A stretch of 7,507 nucleotides of DNA from Pseudomonadota bacterium. GTDB taxonomy: Bacteria; Myxococcota; UBA9042; PHBI01. Where the stretch lies: contig SXIE01000262.1 of the NCBI GenBank assembly GCA_005772945.1, positions 1 to 7,507 on the forward strand, given 5' to 3'. A model generated the notes under the pieces. The model was not told the DNA's origin, searched no databases, and saw only the letters and a program-made list of their open reading frames with translations. This document shows, one piece after another, positions 5,585 through 7,507 of this stretch. Both the position numbers and the translations under genes were made by a program. Positions within the stretch are counted from its first letter, which is position 1; each line of letters begins with the position of its first letter.

Positions 5585-5612
5585 TTGACAGGCCCCCGAC
5601 GCGGGCTAACAT
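5585..5612 (+). promoter_or_regulatory. Sigma70-type promoter of the PEGA-domain gene
   Basis: A perfect -35 TTGACA (5585-5590), a 16-base spacer and TAACAT (5607-5612, four of six consensus positions). Transcription would start near 5619 and give a leader of about 60 bases. It is the best -35 match in the window. Confidence 0.65.
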
Positions 5613-5668
5613 GCGCGTGCTCGCAACGCCGCCGCGTGCCGTCGCACGTCGTCGCGAGCTCACGCCAT

Positions 5669-5674
5669 GAGGAG
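5669..5674 (+). promoter_or_regulatory. Ribosome binding site deciding between two adjacent ATGs
   Basis: GAGGAG ends 2 bases before the ATG at 5677 and 5 bases before the next, in-frame ATG at 5680. The spacing favours 5680 as the true start; the difference is one methionine. Confidence 0.7.
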
Positions 5675-5679
5675 CCATG

Positions 5680-7206
5680 ATGCTCTCTTTCGCGAACCGG
5701 GTCGGACTCGCGCTGACGCTGGTGGCTCCCGTGGTCGGGACCGCCACGACCACGCTCGGGGCCGCTCCCGACGAGCCCGAGCCGACCATCGTCGTCTTCG
5801 AGTTGCACTACGCCGACCGCGGGTTCGACAAGACCTCGGAGTACGCGCGGCGCGTCGAGGAGCAAATCACGCACGCCAGCGGCCTTGCGGTGCTGGGGCG
5901 CGCGGACGCCGAGAAGCGCGTGCGCGCTCAGATCCCGCAGTCGGCGACCGTGTCGATTGCGGCGCAGGCCGACGATGTTCGCAAGGCCGTCAAGGAGGCC
6001 GAGGACATCTTCTTCGGTGGCGACACGAAGACCGCACTCGACCGCCTCAAGGGGGCCAACGAGAAGCTGCGCAAGATCCTCGACGGGCTCTCGCTGGCCG
6101 ACTCCATTCGCAAAGAATACGTGTCGGCGCAGATGCTGCTCATGCTGATCTACCATCGCTCCAAGCAGGACGACAAAGCGCGCGAGGTCGCGACCGACCT
6201 CGTGAAGCGCGTCGGCGAGGACCCGTCGATCAGCGACGACAACTACCACCCCGAGGCGGTCACGATTTACCGCGACACGTTCGCGTCGCTGGCGGCCAAG
6301 CGAGTCGGCAAGATCGCGGTCGACTCGACCCCGTCGGGGGCCGAGATCTACATCAATGGGACGCGCCAAGAGCAGACCACGCCCGCCACGATCGAGGGGC
6401 TCTTTCCGGGCCAGGTGCTGGTGCAGATTCGGAAGGACGGTCGCGCGTCGCTCGTGAAGGATGTGGTGATCGACGAAGGCACGACGATGCGGCTCAGCGT
6501 CGATCTCGCGTTCGAGTCGGCGCTTGCCTTCGATGGGGCGCGCTTCGGGCTCGTCTTCCGCGACGCGGCCGATCGCGCGCGCAACCTGCCGCGGTTTGCG
6601 GCCAAGCTCGGGGCCATCGTGACGGCGGACCGCGTCGCCTTCGTCGGCCTCGGCGAGCGCGCCGGCAAGACGCAGCTCGAGGCGTATCTCGCGCGCGCGC
6701 CGGCCGAGGAGCTGGTGCGGGGCACCGCGATCGCGACGCGCGCCGACGTCATTTCGAAGAACCGCGTGGACCAGCTCGCGGCGTTTCTCGCCTACGGGGA
6801 CGCGCCCGAGACGGCCTACAAGCCCTGGTACACGAACACACTCGGGTGGGTGCTGACGGGGGCCGGGCTCGTGGGGGTGGGCGTCGGCGCCGCGATGTAC
6901 GTGGCGTACACCGATGACCGCGCGATCGCCGAATGCGACCCGAGCGTCGCGCGATGCCACAACGAGGCGGCGCGGCGCGCGGCGAAGGACTCGGCCGACG
7001 CCGAGCGGGACTGGGCCTACGCGGGTTTCGGGCTCGGCGCCGCGGGGATCGTCGGTGGGATCCTCGCGTTCACGCTCATGCGCGCCGAGGACACGGATGC
7101 GCCGGTGAGATCCCACGGGCCCGAAGTGGGCGCGCACACCTCGATCGTCCCTACGCCGTTCCTGGTTCCAGGCGGCGGTGGGGTCGGGGCGTCACTGCGG
7201 TTCTGA
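5680..7206 (+). CDS. PEGA-domain envelope protein with helical-repeat-like region and C-terminal membrane pair
   Basis: The 508-residue product has an N-terminal export signal (about 1-29, hydrophobic 8-27, AxA-like end at LGAAP). Residues about 34-90 start with TIVVFELHY and resemble a small alpha/beta domain. Residues about 95-205 are helical and may be TPR-like (EAEDIFFGGDTKTALDRLKG). Residues 211-275 are a PEGA domain: KIAVDSTPSGAEIYINGTRQ, TTPATIEGLFPGQVLVQIRK. PEGA domains are beta-sandwich surface modules common in myxobacterial envelope proteins. Residues about 280-375 are unassigned. Two Gly/Ala-rich hydrophobic stretches (388-410 and 445-468) bracket a charged loop with two cysteines (419, 426), followed by a polar tail ending in GASLRF. 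From memory, this TM-Cys-loop-TM-tail layout recurs in Polyangiales proteins. An envelope role is inferred; no enzymatic motif is seen. Its 3' end overlaps the convergent gene by 15 bp. Confidence 0.92.
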   Translation: MLSFANRVGLALTLVAPVVGTATTTLGAAPDEPEPTIVVFELHYADRGFDKTSEYARRVEEQITHASGLAVLGRADAEKRVRAQIPQSATVSIAAQADDVRKAVKEAEDIFFGGDTKTALDRLKGANEKLRKILDGLSLADSIRKEYVSAQMLLMLIYHRSKQDDKAREVATDLVKRVGEDPSISDDNYHPEAVTIYRDTFASLAAKRVGKIAVDSTPSGAEIYINGTRQEQTTPATIEGLFPGQVLVQIRKDGRASLVKDVVIDEGTTMRLSVDLAFESALAFDGARFGLVFRDAADRARNLPRFAAKLGAIVTADRVAFVGLGERAGKTQLEAYLARAPAEELVRGTAIATRADVISKNRVDQLAAFLAYGDAPETAYKPWYTNTLGWVLTGAGLVGVGVGAAMYVAYTDDRAIAECDPSVARCHNEAARRAAKDSADAERDWAYAGFGLGAAGIVGGILAFTLMRAEDTDAPVRSHGPEVGAHTSIVPTPFLVPGGGGVGASLRF

Positions 7207-7507
7207 CCCCGCGTCCGCGGGTGGCGGTGACGGAGGATCGCTGGAAGTGGCGGCCGTGCCCTCCAGAGGCGGGTGCGCGGGCACGAGCGGCGGCGGGAGC
7301 GGAAGGACGGGGCGCGGTGCCTGACCCGACGCGGGCGGCAGCGGGAGGGCACCCGGGCGCGGCGCAGGGCCGGACGTGGGCTGCGCGGTCGCCGGCCGTG
7401 GGGCCGGACGGGCGAAGACCGGCTTGACCGGCGAGGGTGCGGCCGGTGCTGCGACCGGCAGTGGAGCGACCGGGGGCTTCGCGGCGATCGGTACGGGCGG
7501 TGCGGGC
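7192..7507 (-). CDS. Pro/Ala-rich C-terminal part of an unidentified protein (runs off right edge)
   Basis: The minus strand is open from the right edge for 104 codons to TGA at 7192-7194. It encodes a low-complexity chain of Pro, Ala and Val (VAPLPVAAPAAPSPVKPV, LPLPPPLVPAHPP, PPSPPPADAGSEPQ) with G/C-rich third positions. No domain is visible in this part. Such tails occur at the ends of myxobacterial envelope proteins and Ser/Thr kinases, but the identity lies outside the window. The stop overlaps the last codons of the PEGA gene (7192-7206), so the two genes converge. Plus-strand frames here give Arg/Gly-rich translations that look less protein-like. A fully non-coding origin for this G+C-rich stretch cannot be excluded. 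Confidence 0.6.
   Translation of the reverse strand, partial: PAPPVPIAAKPPVAPLPVAAPAAPSPVKPVFARPAPRPATAQPTSGPAPRPGALPLPPASGQAPRPVLPLPPPLVPAHPPLEGTAATSSDPPSPPPADAGSEPQ

Larger units (their letters stand above)
5389..5679. other. Repeat-rich divergent intergenic region (291 bp)
   Basis: This gap separates the minus-strand LTD gene from the plus-strand PEGA gene and should hold both promoters. In order it contains about 80 bases with no clear signal beyond a relatively A/T-rich AAAGTGTATCGTTT (5421-5434; on the minus strand this reads AACGATACACTTT and might be the LTD -10 area). It then holds a 12-bp palindrome, two 10-bp repeats, a hexanucleotide array, the PEGA promoter and the PEGA ribosome binding site. 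Frames through it are open on both strands, but they translate the repeats into implausible ECEV or TSHS runs, so I treat it as non-coding. Confidence 0.75.

Noticed and set aside
5387..5680. Plus-strand small frame through the hexanucleotide array (ECEVEC repeats)
   Set aside because: The translation is only the repeat plus Arg/Ser-rich flanks, with no RBS, and it overlaps the promoter and RBS of the PEGA gene.
5389..7137. Continuous minus-strand frame joining the LTD gene to a region opposite the PEGA gene
   Set aside because: Upstream of the signal peptide at 5388 the translation is Arg/Gly/His-rich, passes through the hexanucleotide array as TSTSHS, and lies opposite a clear PEGA gene. 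Only the 4945-5388 part is protein-like.
7208..7221. CCCGCG-TC-CGCGGG hairpin just after the PEGA stop as a terminator
   Set aside because: The loop is only two bases, no T-run follows on either strand, and it lies inside the minus-strand coding frame.

Overview
The window is very G+C-rich chromosomal DNA with third codon positions dominated by G and C. It most likely comes from a member of the Myxococcota (former Deltaproteobacteria, Polyangia-like). The reasons are a kelch-like outer-surface lipoprotein, a PEGA-domain protein with a paired C-terminal membrane region, a secreted lamin-tail-domain protein, a Lys/Ala-rich histone-H1-like protein and a Pro-rich tail at the edge. This taxonomic call is inference; there is no rRNA or other decisive marker. 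No phage, IS, CRISPR, integrase or defence genes are visible.

Layout. (1) 1-502, minus strand: the 5' end of mutS, running off the left edge, with a clear mismatch-recognition domain. (2) 571-2244, plus: a lipoprotein with a textbook lipobox and seven kelch-like motifs, divergent from mutS. (3) 2368-4008, plus, behind a good sigma70-type promoter and a strong ribosome binding site: a tripartite protein with a four-cysteine N-terminal domain, a long Asp/Glu segment and a very long Lys/Ala tail containing DNA-level repeats. (4) 4137-4709, plus: a 190-residue helical protein of unknown function with its own promoter and a strong RBS. (5) 4807-4883, plus: a CAU-anticodon tRNA with encoded CCA, best read as elongator tRNA-Met. 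(6) 4945-5388, minus: a small exported lamin-tail-domain protein. (7) 5389-5679: a repeat-rich divergent intergenic region with a perfect 12-bp palindrome, two 10-bp direct repeats, a 54-bp hexanucleotide array and a strong promoter for the next gene. (8) 5680-7206, plus: an exported or membrane-anchored PEGA-domain protein. (9) 7192-7507, minus: the Pro/Ala-rich C-terminal end of a gene entering from the right, overlapping the PEGA gene tail-to-tail by 15 bp.

How the genes relate. Most genes appear to be separate transcription units: gaps are about 60-290 bp, several have their own promoter-like boxes, and orientations alternate. No operon or shared pathway can be shown. Three products look exported (lipoprotein, lamin-tail protein, PEGA protein), which suggests envelope functions; the acidic/basic protein looks like a cytoplasmic nucleic-acid-binding or architectural protein. 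The most unusual items are that charge-segregated protein (2368-4008) and the composite repeat/palindrome region at 5461-5560. I did not find a convincing multi-gene novel system.
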